In this document: positions 51,157 to 60,118 of the stretch, one piece after another
Layout of the letters: the number at the start of each line of letters is the position of its first letter
Numbering within the stretch: position 1 is the stretch's first letter
Assembly (NCBI RefSeq): GCF_003935425.1
Contig: NZ_RHQN01000003.1
Span: 372,001-436,000 of the forward strand
DNA: 64,000 nucleotides
Source of the DNA: Pseudomonas sp. v388
Lineage (GTDB): Bacteria > Pseudomonadota > Gammaproteobacteria > Pseudomonadales > Pseudomonadaceae
Direction of reading: 5' to 3'
The notes under the pieces: generated by a model
Database searches by the model: none
What the model was told of the DNA's origin: nothing
Seen by the model: the letters and a program-made list of their open reading frames with translations, nothing else
Program-made: the position numbers and the translations under genes

Positions 51157-51816
51157 ATGAAAGACCCCTACGCGTTCGGCTTCTACTGCGCCTGTTTCGC
51201 GCTGGCGGTCGTGGTGGGCGCGGTGTTCTACAGCGCCGCGGTCAGCAACTCGCCCGCCAGCGCCGCCAACGCTTATTACATCATCGAAGCCGCCTCTTCC
51301 CTGACCGAAGCCCTGGCCATCATCGGCATCGCCGGTGTGGTGTTCAAGGCGTATGGCTCGTGGAAACACGACACCCGCCAGCACAAGGCGCTGAGCGTGA
51401 TCTGGGATGCCAATGTGGCGTTTCGGGAAATCGAGATCGGTTTCAACGAGTGGTTTTTTGGGCCCACCGCAAGCCAGCGCAGTGAAAACGACAACGGCAA
51501 GATTGACTCGATGCTCGCCGCCAGCCCGTTCGGCGTGGCGCTGAAGGCGTTCAAGAAACAATGCATTTTGCTGGACAAGGTGGTGGTCAAAGACCACTGG
51601 CGCTGGCTGAACCATGCCACCCAGCTCGATATGCTCGCCCGCGCTCTGAGCGCTGAAGCCTTCGGCGCCGTGGGCAAAGGCCGGGTGACGCACACCATCG
51701 TGGACATTCTCTACACCCATGAAGGCGAGACCTGGCAGAGAACCCAGGCGGATTGGGAGGCAGAGTTGACGGCGATCGAGCGGGAGCTGGCCGCGTTGGA
51801 AGAGGTTTATACGTAG
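51157..51816 (+). CDS. Hypothetical protein with two N-terminal membrane helices
   Basis: 219 aa from MKDPYAFGFYCACFALAVVV (51157); an ATG at 51139 is in frame and neither has a clear ribosome-binding site. Helices at ~7-27 and ~40-62 precede a cytoplasmic domain with HDTRQHKALSVIWDANVAFR and a C-terminal EAELTAIERELAALEEV coiled-coil end. No family recognised. Confidence 0.7.
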   Translation: MKDPYAFGFYCACFALAVVVGAVFYSAAVSNSPASAANAYYIIEAASSLTEALAIIGIAGVVFKAYGSWKHDTRQHKALSVIWDANVAFREIEIGFNEWFFGPTASQRSENDNGKIDSMLAASPFGVALKAFKKQCILLDKVVVKDHWRWLNHATQLDMLARALSAEAFGAVGKGRVTHTIVDILYTHEGETWQRTQADWEAELTAIERELAALEEVYT

Positions 51817-51828
51817 GGCGGTAACGTG

Positions 51829-51915
51829 GTAGGAGTGAGCTTGCTCGCGATCTGGCGCGCAGCGGCAGCAAAGTTAATGGCCGGCAACGCCTTCGCCAGC
51901 AAGCTGCCTCCTACC
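51829..51915. repeat. REP pair
   Basis: GTAGGAGTGAGCTTGCTCGC (with GAT) at 51829-51851 and inverted CTTCGCCAGCAAGCTGCCTC (with CTACC) at 51891-51915, between two convergent genes. Confidence 0.8.
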
Positions 51916-51927
51916 GTACGGGGGGAA

Positions 51928-52938
51928 TCAGAACTCCAGGCAGATCTTGCCGAAGTGCTGGTTGGTTTCCTGGTACTTGAACGCTTCGACGATTTCGGTC
52001 AGGGCGAAGGAGCGGTCGAGAACCGGGCGCATGCCGTTGGCGTTGATGGCGCGGATCATGTCTTGCTGCTGAGTGCGGCTGCCGACCAGCACGCCTTGCA
52101 GGCGCAATTGTTTGACCAGCGCCGGGACGATTTCCAGCTGGCTGGTCACGCCACTGAGAATACCGATCACCGAGATATGCCCGCCAACCCGAGCGGCGTG
52201 CATGGATTGTTGCAGCGTGGTGGCGCCGCCGACTTCGATGATGTGGTCCACGCCGCGGCCGTGGGTCAGCACGCGCGCAGTCCCGCCCCAATTGGCGTCG
52301 GTGCGGTAGTTGATGACGTGATCGGCACCCAGGGCTTTCAGGCGTTCCAGCTTCTCATCGCTGGAAGACGTGGCGATTACCGTCGCTCCGACCATCTTGG
52401 CGAACTGCAAGGCGAAGATGGACACACCACCGGTGCCTTGGACCAGCACGGTGTCGCCGGCCTTGAGCGAGTCGTCGACCATCAGCGCGCGCCAGGCGGT
52501 CAGGCCGGCGGTGGTCAGGGTCGCGGCTTCGGCGTGGCTGTAGCCGACCGGCGCGTGGGTGAACGAGGTGGCGCGAGCGGTGACCTGCTCACGGGCATAA
52601 CCGTCGATGCCGTCGCCCGGCACGGTCACGAAGCCTTCAACGATCGGCTCGCCGCTGATCCAGTCCGGAAAGAAGGTGCTGACCACCGAATCGCCCACTT
52701 TGAACTCGACAACACCCTCGCCAACCGCGCTGACCACACCGGCGCCATCGGCCATGGGAATGCGCGACTCGCTCGGGCCCCACATGCCGCTGACTACGGC
52801 GAAGTCGTGATAGTTGAGGGAGTTGGCGTGCAGGCGAACGGTGATTTCCCCGGCCTTGGGTGCTGCAACATCGCTCTGGCCGACGGTCACGCGGTCATAA
52901 CCGCCACCGGCGTGGACAAAAATGGTCGTGTTGCTCAT
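51928..52938 (-). CDS. Zinc-less MDR family alcohol dehydrogenase/quinone reductase-like
   Basis: 336-aa NAD(P)-dependent medium-chain dehydrogenase/reductase. GroES-like N-domain (LHANSLNYHDFAVVSGMWG, PMADGAGVVSAVGEGV) and Rossmann domain with VLVQGTGGVSIFALQFAKM. Catalytic zinc Cys/His residues of classical ADH are missing, as in quinone oxidoreductase-type members. It lies 56 nt downstream of an ArsR gene in the same direction, with a candidate operator in between, so its expression is probably repressed by that regulator. Substrate unknown. Confidence 0.88.
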   Translation of the reverse strand: MSNTTIFVHAGGGYDRVTVGQSDVAAPKAGEITVRLHANSLNYHDFAVVSGMWGPSESRIPMADGAGVVSAVGEGVVEFKVGDSVVSTFFPDWISGEPIVEGFVTVPGDGIDGYAREQVTARATSFTHAPVGYSHAEAATLTTAGLTAWRALMVDDSLKAGDTVLVQGTGGVSIFALQFAKMVGATVIATSSSDEKLERLKALGADHVINYRTDANWGGTARVLTHGRGVDHIIEVGGATTLQQSMHAARVGGHISVIGILSGVTSQLEIVPALVKQLRLQGVLVGSRTQQQDMIRAINANGMRPVLDRSFALTEIVEAFKYQETNQHFGKICLEF

Positions 52939-52958
52939 GTGGGTATCTCCATCGTTTT

Positions 52959-52983
52959 AACATTACGCGAAATGACGAAATGT
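52959..52983. promoter_or_regulatory. Candidate ArsR operator upstream of the dehydrogenase
   Basis: 25-bp element with arms AACATTACGC and ACGAAATGT around a 6-nt spacer. The arms are identical to those of the element at 53299-53323; only the spacer differs. It sits 20 nt upstream of the dehydrogenase start. Confidence 0.6.
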
Positions 52984-52994
52984 AGAGGTAAATC

Positions 52995-53291
52995 TTAAAG
53001 TTCGTTCTTGAGCCGGTCGCCGAACTGATCGATGGCCTGCTCGTCTCGGCGGAAGTAGGTCCATTTGCCGATACGCGTAGCCTGCACCAGCCCTGCCCTT
53101 TGCAGAATAGCCAGGTGAGCCGACGCCGTGGACGCCGAGAGGTTGGCCTTGGCCTGAATGTGCGACACGCACACCCCTATCGTCGGATCACCGTGGTCCT
53201 GGGGTGGGAAATGCGTCTGCGGGTCTTTCAGCCACTCCATGATCATCATGCGAGTGTCATTGGCGACCGCTTTGATTTGCTCAATTATCAT
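52995..53291 (-). CDS. ArsR-family winged-helix regulator
   Basis: 98 aa from MIIEQIKAVANDTRMMIMEW (53291). An ATG four codons earlier (53303) lies inside the candidate operator, so the inner start is preferred. HTH: VSHIQAKANLSASTASAHLAILQRAGLV. No classical CxC metal site; only one Cys (GVCVSH). It probably represses itself and the dehydrogenase gene, and may sense a non-metal signal. Confidence 0.9.
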   Translation of the reverse strand: MIIEQIKAVANDTRMMIMEWLKDPQTHFPPQDHGDPTIGVCVSHIQAKANLSASTASAHLAILQRAGLVQATRIGKWTYFRRDEQAIDQFGDRLKNEL

Positions 53292-53298
53292 GGGGCGC

Positions 53299-53323
53299 AA
53301 CATTACGCTTTTTTACGAAATGT
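53299..53323. promoter_or_regulatory. Candidate ArsR operator at its own promoter
   Basis: Second copy of the AACATTACGC-N6-ACGAAATGT element, here with a TTTTTT spacer, covering the region directly upstream of the ArsR start. Confidence 0.6.
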
Positions 53324-53426
53324 TCAACCCCACTCATCGCCTCGGTGTTGGTGCTTCACTTCAACCCTGCAAATGAAGCACTCTGTGCCCTCAATAAAAT
53401 CAGAACAATCCGACGAGCCGCTCTTC

Positions 53427-54224
53427 ATGATGACCTTCAAACGCTGCGCACTGACCACGCTCCTGCTGGGCCTTCCGGGCCTTTCCATGGCACAGCCTGC
53501 TACCGGCACGCCTTCGCACCTGGACCAGATCCTGGGCAAGGGCCAGTTGGCGGTGTGCACCACCGGCGACTACAAGCCGTACACCTTCCTGCGTGAAGAC
53601 GGCGAATACGAAGGCATCGATATCACCATGGCGCGCTCGCTGGCCAAGAGCCTGGGAGTCGAGGTGCAATGGGTTGCGACCACCTGGAAAACCCTGATGC
53701 CCGACATGATCGCCGGCAAATGCGACATCGGCATGGGTGGCATCTCAGTCACTCTGGAACGACAGAAGAAGGCGTTTTTCAGCAATACGCTGGATGTAGA
53801 CGGCAAAATTCCGCTGGTGCGCTGCGCCGATGAAGCGCTTTACCAGACCATCGAACAGATCAACCAGCCGTCGGTACGCCTGATCGAGCCGGCCGGCGGC
53901 ACCAACGAGGCGTTCGTGCGCGCCTTCCTGCCCAAGGCTGCCTTGGCGTTCCACGACAACAAGACCATTTTCCAGGAGCTGCTGGATAAAAAGGCCGATG
54001 TGATGATCACCGATGCGTCCGAAGCGCTATACCAACAGAAGCGTATGCCGGGGTTGTGTGCTGTAAACCCGACCCGCTACATGCAGTACGGCGAAAAAGC
54101 CTACCTGCTGCCCCGCGACGATATGACGTGGAAAGGCTATGTCGACCAGTGGCTGCACCTGAGCAAGGCGACAGGCGCGTATCAGCAGGCGTTGAGTCAA
54201 TGGCTGGCGGTCCCGGCGCCGTAA
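53427..54224 (+). CDS. Periplasmic cyclohexadienyl dehydratase (PheC)-like/amino-acid-binding protein
   Basis: 265 aa from MMTFKRCALTTLLLGLPGLS (53427) with a signal peptide ending SMAQP. A type II solute-binding fold (SBP_bac_3): QLAVCTTGDYKPYTFLREDG, IGMGGISVTLERQKKAFFS, EPAGGTNEAFVRAFLP and KADVMITDASEALYQQ. It resembles, as I recall it, P. aeruginosa PheC, the periplasmic prephenate/arogenate dehydratase, including EKAYLLPRDD and YVDQWLHL near the C-terminus. No permease genes are adjacent, which favours an enzyme over a transporter subunit. Catalytic activity not provable here. Confidence 0.75.
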   Translation: MMTFKRCALTTLLLGLPGLSMAQPATGTPSHLDQILGKGQLAVCTTGDYKPYTFLREDGEYEGIDITMARSLAKSLGVEVQWVATTWKTLMPDMIAGKCDIGMGGISVTLERQKKAFFSNTLDVDGKIPLVRCADEALYQTIEQINQPSVRLIEPAGGTNEAFVRAFLPKAALAFHDNKTIFQELLDKKADVMITDASEALYQQKRMPGLCAVNPTRYMQYGEKAYLLPRDDMTWKGYVDQWLHLSKATGAYQQALSQWLAVPAP

Positions 54225-54262
54225 AACCCTTGAACCAACGACTACAGAAAGGCACGACCCGC

Positions 54263-55258
54263 ATGAAGCCCAGCAAACCCATCACCCGTGCGTTTTGCGT
54301 CGAGTTGCAGCAGGAACTTTCGATTGCCGCCGCGCGACGGGAGTTCTTTTCCCAGGAGCCGCCCCGCTCGCGCTTTGAGTTTCTGTGCTCCAGCGAGGCG
54401 TGCCGGGCGCTGGGGGCCAAGGTGACCGGTGTGCGTTATGACGTGAAGCCTCAAGACAATCCCACGTTCGTGGCCGCGCATTTCCGCGCCAACCCCCGTT
54501 ACGAGCATGATCCGGGCTGCGAGTGGGTTGGCGAGCCGGACGAAGAAGAACCCGACGCGCCGTCCGCAAGCCTCGACCCTCAGGCGCAGGCGCGCAAGGC
54601 CAAGCGCAAGCTGGATGACTACATCGATGTCTTCGATCCGGTACTCAAGGCGCCGGTCAAGGAAAAGGCCCAGGCCGAGCGCGTCGGCAGTGCCACGCAG
54701 GAAACCGCCGCCGCTCAGCGCAAGGCAGAGAGCCCCGACCCCAGGCCCCTGCGTTACAGCGAAACCCGCACCAGCAATCTGGAGCGCCTGGTGGATTGCT
54801 ATCGTCAGGCCAAGGCCGAACTGCCCGCCGACGAGTTCAAGCTGCTGACGCTGCGGGTTCCAGGTCAGGGGGAACTGTCGCTACGGTCGTACTTTCGCCA
54901 CATCAAGTACGCGCAGCCGGGCGACAATGGTCGGGTGTTGTTCGGCGGTGGTCTGGTAGAGCGCTACGGCGCGGGCTTCAAGTTCAAGTTCTTCGACCGG
55001 CTGGAAGGCAAGCGGGTGACGCTGTACGTGTCTCCGGCGCAGATGCAGGCTTACCGCTCCAGTCGCTACATCAGCGAGCTGCTCAGCCACGCCGATGAGG
55101 TGAAATTCTTCACCGTCTACGCGCTGGGCACGCTCAGGCCCAGCCCGACAGGCAAGAGTTTCAGTGTCGAGGTCGACGATCTGCGTCATCTGGCCATCGT
55201 GCTGGGGCCGGGCAAGGACGCACCGGCCACCGAAACGGCCACTGAAGCTCAGGCATGA
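54263..55258 (+). CDS. Hypothetical protein with N-terminal zinc-like motif
   Basis: 331 aa from MKPSKPITRAFCVELQQELS (54263, AAAGG upstream). N-terminal FLCSSEACRALGAKV followed by RYEHDPGCEW (~40-85), a CCHC-like arrangement often seen in CoiA/DUF-type DNA-associated proteins. An acidic, low-complexity linker (~90-160) follows, then an alpha/beta domain with SLRSYFRHIKYAQPGDNGRV. No family recognised. It starts 38 nt after the PheC-like gene and may be cotranscribed. Confidence 0.7.
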   Translation: MKPSKPITRAFCVELQQELSIAAARREFFSQEPPRSRFEFLCSSEACRALGAKVTGVRYDVKPQDNPTFVAAHFRANPRYEHDPGCEWVGEPDEEEPDAPSASLDPQAQARKAKRKLDDYIDVFDPVLKAPVKEKAQAERVGSATQETAAAQRKAESPDPRPLRYSETRTSNLERLVDCYRQAKAELPADEFKLLTLRVPGQGELSLRSYFRHIKYAQPGDNGRVLFGGGLVERYGAGFKFKFFDRLEGKRVTLYVSPAQMQAYRSSRYISELLSHADEVKFFTVYALGTLRPSPTGKSFSVEVDDLRHLAIVLGPGKDAPATETATEAQA

Positions 55259-55260
55259 AA

Positions 55261-55291
55261 AAGGGAAGCGGGCCTTGGCCGCACTTCCCTT
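55261..55291. terminator. Intrinsic terminator
   Basis: AAGGGAAG/CTTCCCTT stem with inner GGCC/GGCC pairing, preceded by AAA and followed by TCTG. It lies between the hypothetical gene and convergent ilvE. Confidence 0.6.
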
Positions 55292-55312
55292 CTGCCGAAC
55301 GCCTGAGTCAGA

Positions 55313-56332
55313 TCAGACTTTGACGATCCAGCCGGCTGGAGCCTCAACGTCACCTGACTGAACGCCGGTCAGTTCCTTGTACAGGCGCTGAGTGATCGGG
55401 CCGACTTCGGTCTGGCTGTAGAACACGTGCAGATGGTCCTTGTAGGAAATGCCGCCGATCGGCGTGATCACCGCCGCAGTACCGCAGGCGCCGGCTTCCT
55501 TGAAGGTGTCCAGCTGGTCGATGAACACGTCGCCTTCCACCACGGTCAGGCCCAGACGGGACTTGGCCAGTTCGATCAGCGACAGGCGAGTGATGCCCGG
55601 CAGGACCGAAGGCGACTTCGGCGTCAGGAACACATCGTCCCTGGTGATGGCGAAGAAGTTGGCCGAACCGACTTCCTCGATCTTGGAGTGGGTCTGCGGG
55701 TCCAGGTAGATGCAGTCGGCGAAGCTGTGTTTCTTGGCTTCGGAACCCGGCATCAGGCTGGCGGCGTAGTTGCCACCGACCTTGGCCGCACCGGTGCCGT
55801 TCGGCGCGGCGCGGTCGTAGCCGGAGATCACGAAGTTGTTCGGCTTCAGGCCACCCTTGAAATAGGCGCCGACCGGGATGCAGAAGATCGAAAAGATGAA
55901 CTCGGGGGCGGTGCGCACGCCGATGTTGTCACCCACGCCGATCACGAACGGGCGCAGGTACAGCGCGCCGCCTGAACCGTAGGGCGGGATGAAGCGTTCG
56001 TTGGCCTTGACTACCTGCTTGCAGGCTTCGATGAAGACGTCGGTCGGCACATGGGGCATCAACAGGCGCGAGCAGCTGCGCTGCATGCGCTCGGCGTTCT
56101 GGTCGGGACGGAACAGGTTGATCGAGCCGTCCTTGCAACGATACGCCTTCAGACCTTCGAAGCACTGCTGACCATAGTGAAGGGCGGTGGAACCTTCGCT
56201 GATGTGCAGCGTGTTGTCTTCGGTGAGCGAACCCGCGTCCCAGGCACCGTCGCGCCAGTGAGAGAGGTAGCGCTTGTCGGTCTTGATGTAATCGAAACCC
56301 AGTGTGTCCCAGTTGATGCTTTCTTGACTCAT
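55313..56332 (-). CDS. ilvE: Branched-chain amino acid aminotransferase
   Basis: 339-aa class IV (fold type IV) PLP aminotransferase; last step of Ile, Val and Leu synthesis, so it complements leuA in this window. Signatures: LHYGQQCFEGLKAYRCKDGS, AAKVGGNYAASLMPGSEAKK (PLP Lys), EEVGSANFFAI and PSVLPGITRLSLIELA. It belongs to the longer eukaryote-like type with C-terminal QTEVGPITQRLYKELTGVQ. Confidence 0.96.
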   Translation of the reverse strand: MSQESINWDTLGFDYIKTDKRYLSHWRDGAWDAGSLTEDNTLHISEGSTALHYGQQCFEGLKAYRCKDGSINLFRPDQNAERMQRSCSRLLMPHVPTDVFIEACKQVVKANERFIPPYGSGGALYLRPFVIGVGDNIGVRTAPEFIFSIFCIPVGAYFKGGLKPNNFVISGYDRAAPNGTGAAKVGGNYAASLMPGSEAKKHSFADCIYLDPQTHSKIEEVGSANFFAITRDDVFLTPKSPSVLPGITRLSLIELAKSRLGLTVVEGDVFIDQLDTFKEAGACGTAAVITPIGGISYKDHLHVFYSQTEVGPITQRLYKELTGVQSGDVEAPAGWIVKV

Positions 56333-56476
56333 AACGCCCTCTATCTGTTAACAGCTGCCTGGACGAGTCAGGCCATGGCTTATTCTGCCAGATCATTGCC
56401 GATCTGCGGCTTGAAAAAACAACCGGCTTTACGCATTCGGATTCGCTGGCACTCGCCCGGACGCGAAGGCGTGCCG

Positions 56477-57112
56477 TTACAGCGCCTGTGGAGTGACCGG
56501 TCGCTGACGGATATAGGCGAGAAAGGCGTCCATGTCGTTACTGCACAAGGTGCGCGCAACGGATTTGACTTCGGCCATGGGCCAGTCCCACCAGGCCGCC
56601 TGCAGCAACAGCTCGCGGACCGGCTCCTCGAAACGCCAGCGGATGAACTTGCACGGGTTGCCGCCGACCACGGCAAACGGCGGCACGTCACGGGTGACCA
56701 TGGCGCCCGCGGCCACGATGGCACCATGACCGATGGTAACGCCCGACAGGATCATCGCGTCGGCGCAGATCCAGCAGTCGCTGCCGATCACCACATCGCC
56801 CTTGCTGGGCGCGTAATCCTTGATGTCTCGGACCTGATCGACCATGGCCGGAAACGGGTAAGTGGTCAGCCAGTCAGTGCGGTGTTCGCCGCCCAGCAGG
56901 ATCCGCACCCCTTCGGCGATCGAGGTGTAAGAACCGACGCGCAGCACGGTGTCGTCGCCGAACTCCAGCACTTCCGGAATGCCGTAGGTGCCTACTCCCA
57001 CCACATAGCGCGGATAACGCAGGCGGATCTTCTCCGCCGCCCTTTCCAGTTTGTCGAGTCGTCGCAGGTGCTGGCGGGTCTTCCTGGCCTTGAACATATC
57101 GAACAGTTTCAT
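56477..57112 (-). CDS. CatB-related O-acetyltransferase (hexapeptide repeat)
   Basis: 211 aa from MKLFDMFKARKTRQHLRRLD (57112, AGGAG 6 nt before); the longer open frame upstream overlaps the glycosyltransferase gene. Left-handed beta-helix: VLRVGSYTSIAEGVRILLGG, GDVVIGSDCWICADAMILSG, IGHGAIVAAGAMVTRDVPPF and VGGNPCKFIRWRF, the vat/CatB-type ending. The conserved His is in GGEHRTDW. Next to a glycosyltransferase, it probably acetylates a surface polysaccharide sugar. Confidence 0.85.
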   Translation of the reverse strand: MKLFDMFKARKTRQHLRRLDKLERAAEKIRLRYPRYVVGVGTYGIPEVLEFGDDTVLRVGSYTSIAEGVRILLGGEHRTDWLTTYPFPAMVDQVRDIKDYAPSKGDVVIGSDCWICADAMILSGVTIGHGAIVAAGAMVTRDVPPFAVVGGNPCKFIRWRFEEPVRELLLQAAWWDWPMAEVKSVARTLCSNDMDAFLAYIRQRPVTPQAL

Positions 57113-57152
57113 GGGGCTCCTGATGAGGATCGGGCGAGATGATGGAGCCTGT

Positions 57153-58058
57153 TCATGCATGTCTGCCGCGCAGCAGCAAGCGCTTGAGACGGCGGCCGGT
57201 GGTGCGGTCCATATGACGAAACGGCAGTGAACCCAACAGACTCCAGGCATGGCTTCTGTCGGACACGACCGCGTACTTGAGCGCCTTGTTGATCAGTCGT
57301 GCTCGTCCACGTTCGTACTCCGGATGCCCCTTGTAGGGCGCAATGCTGCGCAAATCGGCCTCGAGCAATACTTTGTATCTGCGCGACAGGTTGTTGGCAT
57401 GGCGCCGATAGCGAGTGACGACGATCGGCAGCACATGGATGTCATAGCCCCGGCGAGCGATGCGCAGGGTCATCTGGAAGTCCTGCACGCGAATGTCCGG
57501 ATCGTAGCCATTGGCATCCCGGATGGCCTGCATCCGATACAGCGCGACCGGCGCACCGACTACCACCGCACCGCCGAGGATCTGGTCGAAGCGCAGCCGT
57601 TCGATCTCGGTGCGCGACTGGGACTTGGTGTCGTTACCCTCGCCATCCATGTAGGTGATCAAGGCGCCGACGCATCCCACCTGAGGATGCTCGTCCAGAT
57701 AACGCGCCCGCAGCCGCACCGACTCCGGCAGCATGATGTCGTCCAGGTCCGGGGTTGAAACGTAGGTTCCCTTGGCGTACTTCAATCCATGGTTGAGCGC
57801 AGCGCTCACACCCTGGTTGGGTTGTTCATACAGCTGGAAGGGGTACTTTTCCTGCAGCGCCTTGAGCATGGTCACGCTGTTGTCGGTGGAACCGTCGTCC
57901 ACCACGATCACTTCGAAATGTTCGTAGTCCTGGGCGAAAATACTTTCCATGGCCGCTTCGAGAAACCGTTCGGCGTTGTAGCAAGGCGCGATAATCGAAA
58001 CGAGCGGCAGACGCGAAATCGCGCTGTTTTCGGCAGACATCATCAGGTTGACAACCAT
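57153..58058 (-). CDS. Family 2 glycosyltransferase
   Basis: 301 aa. GT-A fold: VSIIAPCYNAERFLEAAMES, VIVVDDGSTDNSVTML, NQGVSAALNHGLKYAKGTYV and the DxD metal site in PDLDDIML. The C-terminal part is basic. No start has a clear ribosome-binding site; MSAENSAISRLPL (near 58040) is also possible. It lies 40 nt upstream of the acetyltransferase; together they look like a small glycan-modifying pair. Acceptor and donor unknown. Confidence 0.88.
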   Translation of the reverse strand: MVVNLMMSAENSAISRLPLVSIIAPCYNAERFLEAAMESIFAQDYEHFEVIVVDDGSTDNSVTMLKALQEKYPFQLYEQPNQGVSAALNHGLKYAKGTYVSTPDLDDIMLPESVRLRARYLDEHPQVGCVGALITYMDGEGNDTKSQSRTEIERLRFDQILGGAVVVGAPVALYRMQAIRDANGYDPDIRVQDFQMTLRIARRGYDIHVLPIVVTRYRRHANNLSRRYKVLLEADLRSIAPYKGHPEYERGRARLINKALKYAVVSDRSHAWSLLGSLPFRHMDRTTGRRLKRLLLRGRHA

Positions 58059-58205
58059 TGATTATTATTGGGTGGTGGTGAAACAGAGGGCCTGAACCCA
58101 CAGCATCTGCTGGGGATCGCCGATATGATCTCGCAAGTCCTGCCGTTTTACCATGCCCGCAAAATGCTACCCGGAGCGCGGCCCTGAGGCCCTTGAATGC
58201 AGGCG

Positions 58206-58242
58206 AAAAAAAACCCCGATCCGTTAAGATCGAGGTCTTTTT
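58206..58242 (-). terminator. cyo operon terminator
   Basis: On the minus strand, GACCTCGATC-TTAACG-GATCGGGG followed by eight T, 15 nt after the cyoE stop. Confidence 0.8.
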
Positions 58243-58256
58243 CACACCTTCTCGAC

Positions 58257-59144
58257 TCAGAAGGCGTAGGTCACCAACAGCTCTTTGGTTACCTGAAAGT
58301 CCACCGACATCATCACGCTCAGGGCGGTGATGGTGAAGATGGAGAACACGAACAGCTTACGGGCCCAGACGGTGTCGTCTACAGCCTTGTAGCCCTTCCA
58401 GGCCATGTAGAACCAGTACATGCCCATACCCGCCGCAACGGCAAGGTAGTTCAGGCCGGCGTAGCCGCCCACGGTCAACATCAGGGTCGCTACCAGGAAC
58501 GCCAGGATGTAGAGCAGGATGTGCCGCTTGGTGACCAGAATGCCGCGCGCAACCGGCAGAACCGGAATCTTCGCTGCACTGTAATCGTTGAAACGAAAGA
58601 TCGCGATCGCATACGAATGCGGCATCTGCCACAGGCTGAACATCACCAGCAGCGTGAGTGCCGCGAAATCGAAGCTGTTGCTCACTGCGCAGTAGCCGAT
58701 CACCGGAGGCATCGCCCCCGACAGACTACCGATCAGCGTGCCGTGTACCGATTTGCGCTTGAAGTAGAGGCTGTAGAGGCCCACGTACACCACAAAGCCG
58801 ATCACCACCAGCAAGGCAGCCAGTGGGTTGGCGTAGGTGTACAACAGGCTGACGCCGGCGATGCCCAGAATCGTGGCATACAGCAGCGCAAGCTTGATGG
58901 ACACCAGGCCCTGCACCAGCACACGGTTGCGAGTCCGCTCCATGCGCTGGTCGATATCGCGATCGATGCAGTTGTTGAATACGCAACCGGACGCTACGAC
59001 CAGGGAGGTACCGATCACCGCCGCCAGGAACACGACGAAATCGATATCACCCTTGGAAGCCAGAAAAAAGCCACCCGCCACCGAAAGCACGTTACCGAAA
59101 ATGATCCCCGGTTTGGTGATTTGGATAAAGTGCTTCAGTGACAT
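58257..59144 (-). CDS. cyoE: Protoheme IX farnesyltransferase (heme O synthase)
   Basis: 295 aa, about nine transmembrane helices of the UbiA family. The prenyl-diphosphate/Mg site [17 protein letters not shown] and the second [17 protein letters not shown] loop are visible. It makes heme O for CyoB. Last gene of cyoABCDE, 10 nt after cyoD. Confidence 0.96.
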   Translation of the reverse strand: MSLKHFIQITKPGIIFGNVLSVAGGFFLASKGDIDFVVFLAAVIGTSLVVASGCVFNNCIDRDIDQRMERTRNRVLVQGLVSIKLALLYATILGIAGVSLLYTYANPLAALLVVIGFVVYVGLYSLYFKRKSVHGTLIGSLSGAMPPVIGYCAVSNSFDFAALTLLVMFSLWQMPHSYAIAIFRFNDYSAAKIPVLPVARGILVTKRHILLYILAFLVATLMLTVGGYAGLNYLAVAAGMGMYWFYMAWKGYKAVDDTVWARKLFVFSIFTITALSVMMSVDFQVTKELLVTYAF

Positions 59145-59154
59145 CTGGTATTCC

Positions 59155-59487
59155 TCAATGCGCCATCATTTCACGGTGGATGCTGAAAATGATCCACAGC
59201 GACAGGCCGACCAACAGAACGATCACCAACCCCGTGAAGGCAATCGCCAGCACGTTGTTGCGTTGCGACGAGGTGAAGTCCAGGTGCAGGAAGTAATGCA
59301 GGTGGACAATAACCTGAATGATCGCGAACGCCAGGATGACCCAGATCGTCATGTCCTTGGGCAGCACCGGGCTCATCACCAGGGCGAAAGGAATGACAGT
59401 CAGGATGACCGACAGGATGAAGCCAATCGCATACGACTTCACGGTGCCATGACTGGAGTCATGCTCGTGGTTATGTGCATTCGCCAT
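59155..59487 (-). CDS. cyoD: Cytochrome bo3 oxidase subunit IV
   Basis: 110 aa with three transmembrane helices ([20 protein letters not shown] and two more) and a His-rich N-terminus ([13 protein letters not shown]). Its first base overlaps the last base of cyoC (TAATG). Confidence 0.95.
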   Translation of the reverse strand: MANAHNHEHDSSHGTVKSYAIGFILSVILTVIPFALVMSPVLPKDMTIWVILAFAIIQVIVHLHYFLHLDFTSSQRNNVLAIAFTGLVIVLLVGLSLWIIFSIHREMMAH

Positions 59488-60116
59488 TACAGGGCCCCCA
59501 TCAGGTAAACAACGGTGAACACGCAGATCCAGACCACGTCCAGGAAGTGCCAGAACAGGCTCAGGCAGCTCAGACGGGTCTTGTTGGTGTTGGTCAGGCC
59601 GCGTTTCTGGACCTGATACATCATGATGCCCATCCAGATCAGACCGCTTGTCACGTGCAGGCCGTGCAGGCCTACCAGCGAGAAGAAGGCCGACAGGAAG
59701 CCGCTGCGGCTAGGACCGAAACCGGCCTCGATCAGGTGATGGAATTCATAGATTTCCATCCCGATGAACGCTGCGCCGCAGAGGAAGGTCAGCGCGAGCC
59801 AACCCAGAACCTGGCTCTTGTTACCTTTGAAGAACGCCAGCATGGCGAAACCGTAGGTAATCGAGCTGACCAACAGGAAAGCGGTTTCGACGGCCACGAA
59901 AGGCAGTTCGAAAATGTCGTGGCCGGACGGGCCGCCCGCGACACTGTTGACCATGACCGCATATACCGCGAAGAACGATGCGAACAGTACGCAGTCGGTC
60001 ATCAGGTAGAGCCAGAAACCATAAATGGTCATTGGCCCGCTGTCGTGGTGATCGTCATGCCCATGGTCATGGTCATGACCGTGGGCGTCTCCAGAGTTCA
60101 ATACTAAGTTCGACAT
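59487..60116 (-). CDS. cyoC: Cytochrome bo3 oxidase subunit III
   Basis: 209 aa with five transmembrane helices and an N-terminal His/Asp run ([19 protein letters not shown]), a likely metal-binding tail. [40 protein letters not shown] and [18 protein letters not shown] are typical. Two nt after cyoB. Confidence 0.95.
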   Translation of the reverse strand: MSNLVLNSGDAHGHDHDHGHDDHHDSGPMTIYGFWLYLMTDCVLFASFFAVYAVMVNSVAGGPSGHDIFELPFVAVETAFLLVSSITYGFAMLAFFKGNKSQVLGWLALTFLCGAAFIGMEIYEFHHLIEAGFGPSRSGFLSAFFSLVGLHGLHVTSGLIWMGIMMYQVQKRGLTNTNKTRLSCLSLFWHFLDVVWICVFTVVYLMGAL

Positions 60117-60118
60117 AT

